NCBI RefSeq assembly: GCF_001463885.1
Contig: NZ_BBWQ01000015.1
Coordinates: 185,374 to 249,373 of the forward strand
DNA length: 64,000 nt
Reading direction: 5' to 3'
Source of the DNA: Aureimonas altamirensis
Lineage (GTDB): Bacteria > Pseudomonadota > Alphaproteobacteria > Rhizobiales > Rhizobiaceae
Position numbers and translations under genes: made by a program. Of the stretch, positions 41,645-50,142 are shown in pieces (within the stretch, counting starts at the first letter, position 1; the number at the start of each line of letters is the position of its first letter). The notes under the pieces were generated by a model, which searched no databases, was not told the DNA's origin, and saw nothing but the letters and a program-made list of their open reading frames with translations.

Positions 41645-41672
41645 AAAAGGGCCGGTCGCTGGCGACCGGCCC
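41643..41672 (-). terminator. Terminator of the Tim44-like gene, shared hairpin with azlD
   Basis: GGGCCGGTCGC (41649-41659) and GCGACCGGCCC (41662-41672) form a perfect 11-bp stem. On the minus strand it is followed by TTTTTT, so it ends the Tim44-like transcript. On the plus strand it lies 4 bases after the azlD stop but without a T-run. Confidence 0.85.
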
Positions 41673-41696
41673 AAACTTAGCACTTCGGGATAAGCC

Positions 41697-42707
41697 TCAG
41701 GCTTCCTGGATCGCGGTCAACTTCCACTCGTCGTGGTGATCGCGCAGGAACGTCCAGACTTCCGTCGATTCGACCGGCTCGCTGTCCGAGCCCTCGACGA
41801 TCTTGCCGCTCTGCCTGTCCCGCAGAACCTGGATCATCGAGTAGCGCATCGCCACAGTGGCGAACTCGCGCGAGCCTTCCTTCCAGCTTTCGGCGATGTC
41901 GCCCTGCAGAAGCTTGACGTCGCGCACGTCGCTTTTCACGCCGCGCGTGGCGTTCTGCGACAGCTCTTCCGACAGGTAGGACATGATCTCCGGCGACGTG
42001 ATCTCGCGGATCGCGGCATAGTCTTCACGTCCGAAGGCGTCCTGCAGTTGGTACAGGCGCTGCTCGAAAATGCCGAGATCGTCCGGGGTGATGCCGAGCT
42101 CGTCCGGGTTGCCGTTGCGGGCCGGCGCGGACGCCGCGCCAGTCGCTGTGCCTGTGGCTGCGCCGCCGCCGAGGCCCGCACCGAGGTGGCGGAAATCCTG
42201 CCCGCCGCCGGAAGCCGGCTGCTGCCCCTGATAGTTCATTCCGGCGGCGCGCTGGTTGCCGGCCGCTGCTGTCTGCGGGCGCGAGCGGAACAGGCGCATC
42301 GCCAGCCAGATGACGCCGGCGATCAGTGCGATCTGGACCAGAAGCGCCATGAAACCGCCAAGGCCGCCGAAACCGGCGCCCATCAGAAGGCCGAAGAGGC
42401 CACCCAGCATCAGGCCACGCATCAGCGGGCTGCCAAAGAGGCCCCGGTTGGCCGCGGCACCGGCGGCAGCGCCGGTTGCCGCGCGGCCGGCATTGGGCTG
42501 CGCCGCTGTGCCCGGCGTGATCGAGCGCTGCACGGGTGCGGCCGAGGGCGCCGTGTTGGTGGCGGGCGCCGACTGGAACGTCCGCGCCCCACGGCTGCCG
42601 AAGCTTCCGCCGCGCCTTGCCTCTGCGTAGTCCACCGCCACGACGGAAAAGACGAGCGTGAAGATCGCGAGCAGGGCCCCGAAACGATATTTGTGCAGTG
42701 CAGCCAT
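41697..42707 (-). CDS. Tim44-like domain membrane protein
   Basis: A 336-residue protein. An N-terminal hydrophobic segment (GALLAIFTLVFSVVAVD) acts as signal or anchor, a Ser/Ala/Pro-rich linker follows, then two hydrophobic stretches around GLMLGGLFGLLMGAGF and LVQIALIAGVIWLAMRLF. The C-terminal 140 residues form the Tim44-like domain (FEQRLYQLQDAFGREDYAAIREITSPEIMSYL up to DDEWKL-type ending). Bacterial Tim44-like proteins are thought to act in the membrane, but no clear role is known in Rhizobiales. It is monocistronic and convergent with azlCD, with its own strong terminator. Confidence 0.83.
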   Translation of the reverse strand: MAALHKYRFGALLAIFTLVFSVVAVDYAEARRGGSFGSRGARTFQSAPATNTAPSAAPVQRSITPGTAAQPNAGRAATGAAAGAAANRGLFGSPLMRGLMLGGLFGLLMGAGFGGLGGFMALLVQIALIAGVIWLAMRLFRSRPQTAAAGNQRAAGMNYQGQQPASGGGQDFRHLGAGLGGGAATGTATGAASAPARNGNPDELGITPDDLGIFEQRLYQLQDAFGREDYAAIREITSPEIMSYLSEELSQNATRGVKSDVRDVKLLQGDIAESWKEGSREFATVAMRYSMIQVLRDRQSGKIVEGSDSEPVESTEVWTFLRDHHDEWKLTAIQEA

Positions 42708-42959
42708 GCTGCGGCCTCCGATTCTTGTAACTGCTTGCAGCGATATAGGATCGAGCGGCCCTTCACTTGAAGGGGCGGGCAGGAAGTTCCTTGGGCGCGG
42801 CGATCAATTTATCGCTAGCCGAGATCCATTTGGCCGCCGACGCGTTAACCATCTTCGAGATCTGCGTCGGTGCCTCTTGCCGGGGCCGGTGTCCGCATTC
42901 AGCGGCCATTCAGGTGACGGATGGTTAATAGGGGCGAAGGATCTCCAAGGAGACACGCC

Positions 42960-43484
42960 ATGTCATTGGTTAAGAAGTTGAGTGGAAAAGCTTTGATCGT
43001 CGCGATGGCCATGGCGATGCTGCCGGCCAGCGTGGCCGTGCCGCAAAACGTCAACGGCGCGATGGGCAACGTGGTTGCCAGCCTGTTCGGTGCAACGCAA
43101 GCCAAGGCCGATCCCTGGCGGCACCGTCATTGGGACAGGGGCGGCTATCGCGGAGGCGGCGGTTATTACGGACGCCGCGATTGGCGCGACTCGCGTCGCT
43201 GGGATCGTGGCCCGCGCTACTATCGCCGCGACCGGGGCAACGCCGCCGGCGCTGCCATCATCGGTGGCATCGTCGGGCTGGGCGTCGGAGCGGCGATCGC
43301 CAGCGCCAACCAGCCGCGCTACGTAGAGCCGGCGCCACGGCGTTATGTGGAGCCGGGTTACTCTTACGCGCCGCAGCCCTGGACGCGCGAATGGTATCAA
43401 TACTGCTCGCAGCGCTACCGGAGCTTCGATCCCGGCAGCGGAACGTTCCAGCCCTATAACGGGCCGCGCCGCATGTGCCGCTAG
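42960..43484 (+). CDS. BA14K family protein
   Basis: A 174-residue secreted protein with the C-terminal BA14K signature WYQYCSQRYRSFDP followed by a tail with YNGPRRMC. The N-terminal part is a signal-like hydrophobic stretch (ALIVAMAMAMLPASVAV), then an Arg/Gly/Tyr-rich low-complexity region and a glycine-zipper helix GAAIIGGIVGLGVGAAIA. BA14K proteins of Brucella are immunoreactive with lectin-like activity; the role in other Rhizobiales is unclear. A strong AAGGAG stands 7 bases before the ATG. TTAA half-sites occur upstream but no full CtrA box. The preceding 250 bases hold no gene. Confidence 0.85.
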   Translation: MSLVKKLSGKALIVAMAMAMLPASVAVPQNVNGAMGNVVASLFGATQAKADPWRHRHWDRGGYRGGGGYYGRRDWRDSRRWDRGPRYYRRDRGNAAGAAIIGGIVGLGVGAAIASANQPRYVEPAPRRYVEPGYSYAPQPWTREWYQYCSQRYRSFDPGSGTFQPYNGPRRMCR

Positions 43485-43501
43485 CACCCGGTGCAAATGA
43501 T

Positions 43502-43539
43502 AAAGGGCCCGCCGTCCGGACAGGATGGCGGGCCTTTTT
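43502..43539. terminator. Terminator between the BA14K and M24B aminopeptidase genes
   Basis: AAAGGGCCCGCC (from 43502) pairs with GGCGGGCCTTTTT (43527-43539), with one bulged base, and a five-T run ends it on the plus strand. It lies between two convergent genes and may serve both, but the T-run is better on the BA14K side. Confidence 0.8.
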
Positions 43540-43542
43540 GCG

Positions 43543-45372
43543 TCAGCTACCCAGCGGCGCCGTCGAGGCGGCCAGCCATGCGCGGTCGGCCTCGTCCGGC
43601 AGCAGCGGAGCCAGCCTGCCACGCACCTCGGTGTGATAATTGTCGAGCCATGCCCGCTCATGCTCGTGCAGCAGTTCGGCCATGACGAGCCGGCGGTCTA
43701 TCGGGACGAAGGTCAGCGTCTCGAAGCCATGCATGGGCATGTCCCCGCCATCGATTTCGGCCGGCGGCGTTACGAGAATGAGATTCTCGATCCGGATGCC
43801 GAAATGTCCCTCCCGGTAATAGCCCGGCTCGTTCGACAGGATCATTCCGCTTTCGAGCACCGTCGCGCCGCGCCGGGATATGGATTGCGGCCCCTCGTGG
43901 ACGGCGAGGTACGAGCCGATACCGTGCCCCGTGCCATGCGCATAGTCGCAACCGGCCTTCCAAAGGGCTACCCGGGCCAGCGGGTCGAGGTCCATGCCCC
44001 GCGTGCCGACCGGAAAGCGGATCGTCGAAATGGCGATCATGCCCTTCAGCACCAGCGTAAACTTGCGACGGCGTTCCGCATCGACCGAGCCGATGGCGAC
44101 GGTACGGGTGATGTCGGTGGTTCCGTCGCGGTACTGCGCCCCGGAATCGATCAGGAACAGTTCGCCGTCGCCGAGGGTCCGGTTGGACCGCGTATTGACG
44201 CGGTAATGCGGCAGGGCGGCATTGGGCCCGGCGCCGGCGATGCTGTCGAAGGAGATGTCCAGCAGCGGCATGCCATCGCTTGCCGACGTCTCGGCGCGAA
44301 ACGCTTCCAGGCGCCGCGCCGCATCGATCTCGGTGATCGTGCCGCCGGGCTGAAGGTCGAGCCAATGCAGGAAGCGCACCATCGCGGCGCCGTCCCGCAG
44401 ATGCGCGGCGCGGTTGCCGGCAATCTCGATGTCGTTCTTGCGCGCACGTGGCAGGCGGGCCGGATCGGGCTTCAGCACGACGGTCGCGCCGCCTTCCTCG
44501 ATCAGCTCGACGATGCGCTCGGCGGCCAGGGCGGGGTCCACGAGAACCCGTTCGCCAGCCCTGAAACCCCGCAACGCCGCGTCGAAGGCATCGGGTGCGG
44601 CAAGATCGGCGAGGGCGGAAAGATAATCCTTCACCGCGCCGTCGAGCTTATCCGGATCGATGAACAGGGTTGGCCTGCCGTCGCTTTTCAGGATTGCGAA
44701 GGAAAGGGGCAGCGGCGTGTGCGGCACGTCCTGGCCACGGATGTTGAACACCCAGGCAATCGAAGACGGGTCCGTCAGCACGGCCGCCGTACCGCCGGCC
44801 GCGCGCATGGTTTCTCCCATCTCGTCCAGCTTGGCGGCTGCGCTGCGACCGGCGAGCGTTTCGGGGTGCTGCACGACCTTGCCTTTCGGCGACAACGGCC
44901 GGTCCTGCCAGATGCGATCGATGGGATTGTGCGGCAGGGGCACCAGCTTGAAGCCGGTTTCCTCGGCGGCCTTGCGCAGCGCCGCAGCCTCGGCCTGCGT
45001 ATGCAGCCACGGGTCGAAGCCGATGGTCATTCCGGCCGCGACACCGGACAGATATTTGGCCAGCGGCGTATCGATGGAGCTGGCGGTCTGCATGACTGCG
45101 GGGTCCACCTGGTCGCGCGCCTGCGTCGTGTATCGGCCATCCACGAACAATGTCGCCGAATCGGGCAGCACGACGGCGTAACCCGCCGAGCCCGAGAAGC
45201 CCGTCAGCCATGCAAGGCGTGCCGCGGCATCCGGAATGTATTCGCCCTGATGCTCGTCGGCGCGCGGTACGATGAAGCCGTCGACACCAAGATGGGCCAG
45301 CTCCGCACGGAGAAGTTCGAGGCGGTTGGCGCTGGCGGCCGAGCTTGCGCTCTCTTCGAAGGACTGGAACAC
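43543..45372 (-). CDS. Xaa-Pro aminopeptidase, M24B family
   Basis: A 609-residue cytoplasmic metallopeptidase that removes N-terminal residues before proline. It has the three-domain eukaryote-like layout: two creatinase-like N-terminal domains (FIVPRADEHQGEYIPD, WLTGFSGSAGYAVV) and the pita-bread catalytic domain from about residue 310. Metal ligands are visible: Asp in LIDSGAQY, Asp in GTTDITRT, His in AHGTGHGIG, Glu in LSNEPGYY and Glu in RIENL. The start is GTG with AAAGG about ten bases upstream. It stands alone between convergent BA14K and a divergent small ORF. Confidence 0.92.
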   Translation of the reverse strand: MFQSFEESASSAASANRLELLRAELAHLGVDGFIVPRADEHQGEYIPDAAARLAWLTGFSGSAGYAVVLPDSATLFVDGRYTTQARDQVDPAVMQTASSIDTPLAKYLSGVAAGMTIGFDPWLHTQAEAAALRKAAEETGFKLVPLPHNPIDRIWQDRPLSPKGKVVQHPETLAGRSAAAKLDEMGETMRAAGGTAAVLTDPSSIAWVFNIRGQDVPHTPLPLSFAILKSDGRPTLFIDPDKLDGAVKDYLSALADLAAPDAFDAALRGFRAGERVLVDPALAAERIVELIEEGGATVVLKPDPARLPRARKNDIEIAGNRAAHLRDGAAMVRFLHWLDLQPGGTITEIDAARRLEAFRAETSASDGMPLLDISFDSIAGAGPNAALPHYRVNTRSNRTLGDGELFLIDSGAQYRDGTTDITRTVAIGSVDAERRRKFTLVLKGMIAISTIRFPVGTRGMDLDPLARVALWKAGCDYAHGTGHGIGSYLAVHEGPQSISRRGATVLESGMILSNEPGYYREGHFGIRIENLILVTPPAEIDGGDMPMHGFETLTFVPIDRRLVMAELLHEHERAWLDNYHTEVRGRLAPLLPDEADRAWLAASTAPLGS

Positions 45373-45539
45373 CGCTTATGGCCTTTCGAGACTTATGAAC
45401 AATTGATGAAGACGACGCGAGAATCGCCTTGCGGTTTGCGAAACGGACCTATGCAACGGGGGATATAGCTCAATCCGGCGCGATGACGCATATAGGGTGC
45501 ATGAGAGGTTACGAAGACCTTTCCGCAGAGGCTTCAGAC

Positions 45540-45743
45540 ATGTTGACGACCCAAACCTACCGCCCCACGCCCGTTTCTCCGCGCCTCGTCTTCACGTCGC
45601 GCCGGATCGCAAGCGCAGAAGGTCGCCGGATCCCGTCTCGTCTTCAGGTAGCCGGCGGACGTGGCCTCCAGATGGACGAGATGGTCAGTCTTCTGGGTCG
45701 CCGCGGCTCCTTCTTCGAGGTCGCCGCGCCCGAAAGGCACTAG
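45540..45743 (+). CDS. Unrecognised 67-residue protein
   Basis: A short basic protein beginning MLTTQTYRPTPVSPRLVF with many Arg residues and the ending SFFEVAAPERH. It has no signal peptide or membrane helix and no family I recognise. Reasons to call it real: its codons are strongly G/C at third positions like its neighbours, AGAGG lies just before the ATG, and a perfect-looking intrinsic terminator on the same strand begins 38 bases after the stop, in a place where no other plus-strand gene could use it. An upstream extension of the frame to 45429 is possible but lacks a ribosome site. Confidence 0.5.
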   Translation: MLTTQTYRPTPVSPRLVFTSRRIASAEGRRIPSRLQVAGGRGLQMDEMVSLLGRRGSFFEVAAPERH

Positions 45744-45780
45744 CCCTCACGGGCTTCGGCAATTCGCCAATCCATTCAGC

Positions 45781-45811
45781 GCCGCGTCGCCCTGTGCGAT
45801 GCGGCGTTTTT
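45781..45811 (+). terminator. Terminator after the 67-residue ORF
   Basis: GCCGCGTCGC (45781-45790) pairs with GCGATGCGGC (45796-45805) through one wobble, followed by GTTTTT. Its T-run is on the plus strand, pointing to a plus-strand transcript upstream, and it ends just before the stop of convergent prmA. Confidence 0.78.
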
Positions 45812-45815
45812 CGTT

Positions 45816-46676
45816 TCAGCGGCTGAGGTGCAGCGTCACCCAATCGCCCATGCGGATCGTGCGCCGGTGATAGAGCGCCTGGTCGCGATAGGCGGCCAGC
45901 ACCGCCTGGCGCTGCCGCGCCAGAATGCCGGACAGGATGATATCGCCGCCGCGCTCCAGCCGCCGCTCCATGGAGGGAGCCAGGCGCATCAGCGGGCCGG
46001 CCAGGATATTGGCGACGATCAGGTCGAAGCGCGCTCCATCGGCAAAGGCCGGGCCGTTGAACCCGATCGCAACTTCGGTTCGCACACGCGCCGCAACGCC
46101 GTTTGCGCGGACATTGCCGCGCGCCACATCCACGGCCACGGGGTCGATGTCCGTTGCCAGCACGGGAATGCGCGCAAGACGCGCCACCGCGATGGCCAGC
46201 ACGGCGCTGCCGGTTCCGAGGTCCAGCGCGTTGCGCGGCGCCTTGCGGCGCAGGATATCGCCGATCATCGTCAGGCATCCTGCCGTGGTGCCGTGATGGC
46301 CCGTTCCGAAAGCCTGCCCCGCCTCGATCAGGATGCCGATATCATTGGCCCCGACACGGGCGCGGTCATGCGCGCCATGCACCAGAAAGCGGCCGGCCCG
46401 CACCGGCTTGAGGTCGGCCAGCACGCTTTGCATCCAGTCGATGGAAGCGTCGATATGCTCCGTCTCTGGCGACAGGGGCTCGAACAGAGCGAGGATGTCG
46501 GCCGCCTGGGCCGGCGCCTCCTCGAAGTAGATGGACACTTCGAAGATCTGTTCGTCTTCGTCGGCCTCGAAGATGGAGACCGGGGCGCCGAACGCCTCGA
46601 AGGCGGCGTCCAGCCGGGCATAGGCCGCTTCCACGGCCGCACGCGGGCCACGCGCGAAATATCGTAACTGGCTCAA
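45816..46676 (-). CDS. prmA: Ribosomal protein L11 methyltransferase
   Basis: PrmA, 286 residues, trimethylates L11 on the ribosome. The SAM-binding motif [17 protein letters not shown] stands near residue 140, [14 protein letters not shown] just before it, and [14 protein letters not shown] matches the family's NPxY-like region. The N-terminal substrate-recognition domain is shorter and less conserved, as is usual. The start is TTG with GGAG 6 bases before it. It is 22 bases downstream of the SCO gene on the same strand, so the two may share a transcript. Confidence 0.92.
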   Translation of the reverse strand: MSQLRYFARGPRAAVEAAYARLDAAFEAFGAPVSIFEADEDEQIFEVSIYFEEAPAQAADILALFEPLSPETEHIDASIDWMQSVLADLKPVRAGRFLVHGAHDRARVGANDIGILIEAGQAFGTGHHGTTAGCLTMIGDILRRKAPRNALDLGTGSAVLAIAVARLARIPVLATDIDPVAVDVARGNVRANGVAARVRTEVAIGFNGPAFADGARFDLIVANILAGPLMRLAPSMERRLERGGDIILSGILARQRQAVLAAYRDQALYHRRTIRMGDWVTLHLSR

Positions 46677-46698
46677 GCGCCGCTCCGGGGTAAGATCG

Positions 46699-47325
46699 TC
46701 AAAGGGTCGTCAGGCGGTCCAGCTTCTGCAGCGCCGTTTCAGGGTTTTCCTGATAGGCGATGGTGCCCACGAACTGGCCTTCCGTGCCAAGCATGATGAC
46801 GCTGGCCGTGTGGTCCATCGTGTAGGTGCTGCCGCTTTCGACCTTGGCATGGTGGATTCCCCAGCCGTCCAGCATCGCGTTTACGGCGGCCGGGTCGCCG
46901 GTGATGCCGGTAATGTCGGCGTCCATCGATTCCACGTAGCGCTTCAGCACTTCCGGCGTGTCGCGCTCCGGGTCGACCGTCACGAAGACGACGTTCAGAT
47001 CCTTGCCTTCGTCGGCCAACTGGCGCTGATAGCCCGCCAGCTCGTACAGCGTGGTGGGGCAGACGTCCGGGCAGTGCGTGAAGCCGAAGAAGACGGCGGT
47101 GGCGCTGCCCTTCAGGATGCTTTCCGTAACGGGCTGTCCGTCCTGGTCGACAAGCTGGAAGGGTGCGCCATAAGGTTCCGCTGCCTGCTCGGCGGTGGAA
47201 AACTGGCGTATGCCGACCGCCCAGACGATCACCAGCAGGGCGGCGACGAGGCCGACAAGAACCCAGAGGCCCATGCGCAGGGCGGCCATACGGCGTGGAC
47301 GGGGCCTTTGGGGATCCTGGGACAT
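46699..47325 (-). CDS. SCO1/SenC family copper chaperone-like protein
   Basis: A 208-residue protein with one N-terminal membrane anchor ([18 protein letters not shown]) and a periplasmic thioredoxin-like SCO domain. The copper site is complete: Cys85 and Cys89 in [10 protein letters not shown] and the His in YTMDHTASV. The [18 protein letters not shown] helix is typical. Such proteins help mature the CuA centre of cytochrome oxidase or handle thiol redox. Cytochrome oxidase genes are not in this window. GGAG stands 7 bases upstream of the ATG. Confidence 0.9.
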   Translation of the reverse strand: MSQDPQRPRPRRMAALRMGLWVLVGLVAALLVIVWAVGIRQFSTAEQAAEPYGAPFQLVDQDGQPVTESILKGSATAVFFGFTHCPDVCPTTLYELAGYQRQLADEGKDLNVVFVTVDPERDTPEVLKRYVESMDADITGITGDPAAVNAMLDGWGIHHAKVESGSTYTMDHTASVIMLGTEGQFVGTIAYQENPETALQKLDRLTTL

Positions 47326-47385
47326 GACGCTTCTCCAATCTTGTCCATCGCGATACATGAAGCCAGCGCGGACGGGAAGGCGGGC

Positions 47386-48048
47386 ATGACGAAAACGGAA
47401 TGGGATGCGGCGGATATCCGCTTCCGCTCGGAGGCGGCACGGATTCACGGCAGCGCCGAGGTGAAGCAATGCACCATCGGGCGCTATTGCGAGGTTGGCC
47501 CGCGCTGCGTGCTGCGCGAAACCGAGCTTGGAGATTTCAGCTATTTCGAGCGCGGCGGCGAGGCGATCTATGCCCGCATCGGGCGCTTCACCTCCATTGC
47601 CGCAAACGTGCGTATCAATGCGCTCGACCATCCGATGGAGCGCCTGACGACCCACAAGATCACCTATCGCCCCAACGAATATTTCCGCTTCCTGCCCGTT
47701 GACAGCGCGTTCCGCGAGCGGCGGCGCAGCCGCGCCGTCACTGTGGGGCACGATGTGTGGATCGGGCACGGCGCCGTCATCATGCCGGGTGTGACGATCG
47801 GCAATGGAGCGGTCATCGGCGCCAATGCCGTCGTGACGCGCGATGTGGCCGCCTACACGATCGTGGCGGGCGTGCCGGCCAAGGTGCTGCGGCCGCGCTT
47901 TCCGCCGGCGATAGCGGCCCGTATCGAGGCGCTCGGCTGGTGGAACTGGCCGCCGGAACGGCTGTTCGAGGCGATCCCCGACATGCAGGAACTGCCCATC
48001 GAAGCCTTTCTGGACAAGTGGGAGGTGGCAGCGGCCGCAAGGCGCTGA
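47386..48048 (+). CDS. Hexapeptide-repeat acyltransferase, resembling phosphonate-associated transferases (TIGR03308-like)
   Basis: A 220-residue left-handed beta-helix enzyme (DapH/DapD/GlmU-related). Hexapeptide repeats run through [22 protein letters not shown] and [31 protein letters not shown]. The [26 protein letters not shown] stretch is characteristic of the transferase found in phosphonate (phn) loci. It probably acetylates a small molecule, using the conserved His of HGAV region as base. Here it stands alone, divergent from SCO and convergent with an MFS transporter; no phn gene is nearby, so its substrate is open. GGGAAGG precedes the ATG. Confidence 0.82.
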   Translation: MTKTEWDAADIRFRSEAARIHGSAEVKQCTIGRYCEVGPRCVLRETELGDFSYFERGGEAIYARIGRFTSIAANVRINALDHPMERLTTHKITYRPNEYFRFLPVDSAFRERRRSRAVTVGHDVWIGHGAVIMPGVTIGNGAVIGANAVVTRDVAAYTIVAGVPAKVLRPRFPPAIAARIEALGWWNWPPERLFEAIPDMQELPIEAFLDKWEVAAAARR

Positions 48049-48058
48049 CCTTTGCCGG

Positions 48059-49237
48059 TCAGCGGCTGCGTTTTTCCGTCAACACGAAGGCCAGCGCCGT
48101 TGCAGGAAAGGCCGCTCCCATCAGGGCGACGGCCGTCCACCCGAAGGCTTCCAGCACCGGGCTGGTCAGCGCCGACCCGACAGCGCCCCCCAGAAAGAAG
48201 ATCGCCATGTAGACGGCGTTCAGCCGGCTCCGGATACTATCGTCGAGTGCGAAGATTTCGCGCTGGCCGATGACCAGATTGGCCTGCACGCCAAGATCGA
48301 CGAGAATGCCCGCCAGGATGAACAGCGCCATTGAGCCGCCGGCCACCGAGGCTGCCAGCAGCGCGGCGACGGCCAGCGACATGGCCGCGATGGTGCCGGT
48401 GCGGATATATCCCCGGTCGGCGAGGCGGCCGGCGACCGGTGCGGCACACACGCCGAATACGCCGCTGAGGGTGAACAGCGCCACGGCGTGGCCGCTGTAA
48501 TTGTAAGGCGGGCTCATCAGGACGATGGGCGCGCCCGTCCAGAAGATCGCGAAGGATGCGAACATCGCCGCATGATACAGGGCGCGCCTTCGCAGCACCG
48601 GTTGGCTGCGGAACAGATGCCCGAGAGACCGGATGAGCGCGGGGTAGGGCTGGCGTGCCGGCGGCACGCGGCGCGGCAGCGCCATGGCACACAGGGCCGC
48701 GAGGGCCAGCATCAAACCGGCGGACACCAGAAACACCCCGCGCCATCCGAGATATTCGGCGGCAAGGCTGGAAACGGGCCGCGCCAGCAGGATGCCGCCG
48801 AGCAGGCCGGCCATGACGTTGCCGACGACGGCGCCGCGCCGCTCTGGCGGAGCCAGATGCGCAGCCAGCGGCACGATCATCTGGGCGGCACAGGCCGTGA
48901 CGCCGACGACCGCCATGGACAGGAATAGGGTCGGCAAGGACCCGGCCGCCAGCAGGCCGAGGCAGCCGAGGACACAGAAACCCATCGTCGTCAGGATGAG
49001 CTTTCGGTTCTCCACCACGTCGCCGAGCGGCACGAGCAGGATGAGGCCGAGCGCGTAGCCGAGCTGCGATGCCGTGACCACGCCGCTTTCGAGCGCGGGC
49101 GGCATGGCGAAATCGGCGCCGATCAGTGACAGCACGGGCTGCGCATAATAGAGGTTGGCGGCGAGGACCCCGCAGGTCAACGCCATCAGAATGGTCAGGA
49201 TACGGCTGATGCCGACTGTGGTGGACACGGCGATCAC
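48059..49237 (-). CDS. MFS transporter, sugar-efflux/AraJ-like type
   Basis: A 392-residue inner membrane protein with 12 predicted helices in two halves. The first half has GVLAANLYYAQPVLSLIG and SQLGYALGLILLVPLGDVVENRKLIL, the intracellular loop 2-3 motif A of drug/sugar efflux MFS proteins. The second half has VAGRLADRGYIRTGTIAA. This subfamily exports drugs or sugars, but nothing around it tells which. The start is a GTG; a second GTG is three codons later. It is divergent from the PhzF gene with 84 bases between. Confidence 0.88.
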   Translation of the reverse strand: MIAVSTTVGISRILTILMALTCGVLAANLYYAQPVLSLIGADFAMPPALESGVVTASQLGYALGLILLVPLGDVVENRKLILTTMGFCVLGCLGLLAAGSLPTLFLSMAVVGVTACAAQMIVPLAAHLAPPERRGAVVGNVMAGLLGGILLARPVSSLAAEYLGWRGVFLVSAGLMLALAALCAMALPRRVPPARQPYPALIRSLGHLFRSQPVLRRRALYHAAMFASFAIFWTGAPIVLMSPPYNYSGHAVALFTLSGVFGVCAAPVAGRLADRGYIRTGTIAAMSLAVAALLAASVAGGSMALFILAGILVDLGVQANLVIGQREIFALDDSIRSRLNAVYMAIFFLGGAVGSALTSPVLEAFGWTAVALMGAAFPATALAFVLTEKRSR

Positions 49238-49321
49238 GGCCTATGTTGCGATGCGAAGTGCTTACCGGATTGCGGTCCGAAAGACGATAGGCAGTGTAAA
49301 GGCAGGGAAGGAAACGACGTC

Positions 49322-50125
49322 ATGGCGCAGTTGCGGATGTTTCAGGTGGACGCCTTCACGAAAACCCGCTTCGCCGGCAATCCGGCGGCTGTCGTCCTTC
49401 TGGACACATGGCTGCCCGATGCCGTCCTGACGGCGATCGCGGCCGAAAACAACCTTGCCGAGACGGCCTTCCTGGTTGCCGCGGCGCAGGATGGGTATGA
49501 GCTCCGCTGGTTTACACCGACGTCCGAAGTTCCCCTGTGCGGCCATGCAACGCTTGCCAGCGCGCTTGTGCTGGCGGACGAGATCGGACTGTCTCCGCCC
49601 TTCCGGTTTCATACCCGCAAGTCGGGTACGCTGCAGGTGGATAGGTCGGAGACGGGATATTCCATGCGTCTGCCACGTCGCACGGTGGTGCCCGGCGGCG
49701 ATCCGGCCGAGATCGCCCCGGTACTCGGCATTCCGGTTCTGGAAACGCGTTTCGTGCCGGTGGATGGCGACGATATGGTGCTGGCGGTTGTTGCCGACGA
49801 AGGCGCCCTGATGGCTATGCGACCGGATATCCGCGCCATCGCCGCACTGGATGCGCGCAGCCTTCTGGTGACGGCGAAGGGCGATAGCGTGGACTTTGTT
49901 TCGCGCTATTTCGCGCCGCGCTTCGGGATCGACGAAGATTCCGTCACCGGCTCCACGCATTGCGCCCTTACCCCGTTCTGGGCCGAACGACTGGGCAAGA
50001 CGAGTTTGACCGCGCGCCAGTTGTCGAAGCGGGGCGGCAGCCTCACCTGCCAGCTCGACGACGATGCCGTCATCATCGGCGGGGAAGCCGTTCTTTATCT
50101 GCGCGGTACGATCATCGTCGACTGA
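49322..50125 (+). CDS. PhzF family isomerase
   Basis: A 267-residue enzyme of the PhzF/diaminopimelate-epimerase-like fold. The family start QVDAFTKTRFAGNPAAVVLL, the catalytic Glu in NNLAETAFL, PLCGHATLASALVL and the second-half DSVTGSTHCALTPFWAERL are all visible. PhzF of Pseudomonas isomerises dihydrohydroxyanthranilate; most genomic homologues, like this one, have no phenazine neighbours and an unknown substrate. AAGGAAA lies before the ATG. It converges with the uvrD-like gene 17 bases after its stop. Confidence 0.88.
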   Translation: MAQLRMFQVDAFTKTRFAGNPAAVVLLDTWLPDAVLTAIAAENNLAETAFLVAAAQDGYELRWFTPTSEVPLCGHATLASALVLADEIGLSPPFRFHTRKSGTLQVDRSETGYSMRLPRRTVVPGGDPAEIAPVLGIPVLETRFVPVDGDDMVLAVVADEGALMAMRPDIRAIAALDARSLLVTAKGDSVDFVSRYFAPRFGIDEDSVTGSTHCALTPFWAERLGKTSLTARQLSKRGGSLTCQLDDDAVIIGGEAVLYLRGTIIVD

Positions 50126-50142
50126 CGCGGGCGGCGCCTGCG

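Noticed and set aside
42840..42930. TTAA half-sites before the BA14K gene as a CtrA site
   Set aside because: The two TTAA motifs are not 7 bases apart, so no full CtrA consensus is formed.
45457..45475. A tRNA-like 5' half (GGGGGATATAGCTCAA)
   Set aside because: No anticodon arm, T arm or matching acceptor strand follows in the next 80 bases; it is a short chance or decayed match.
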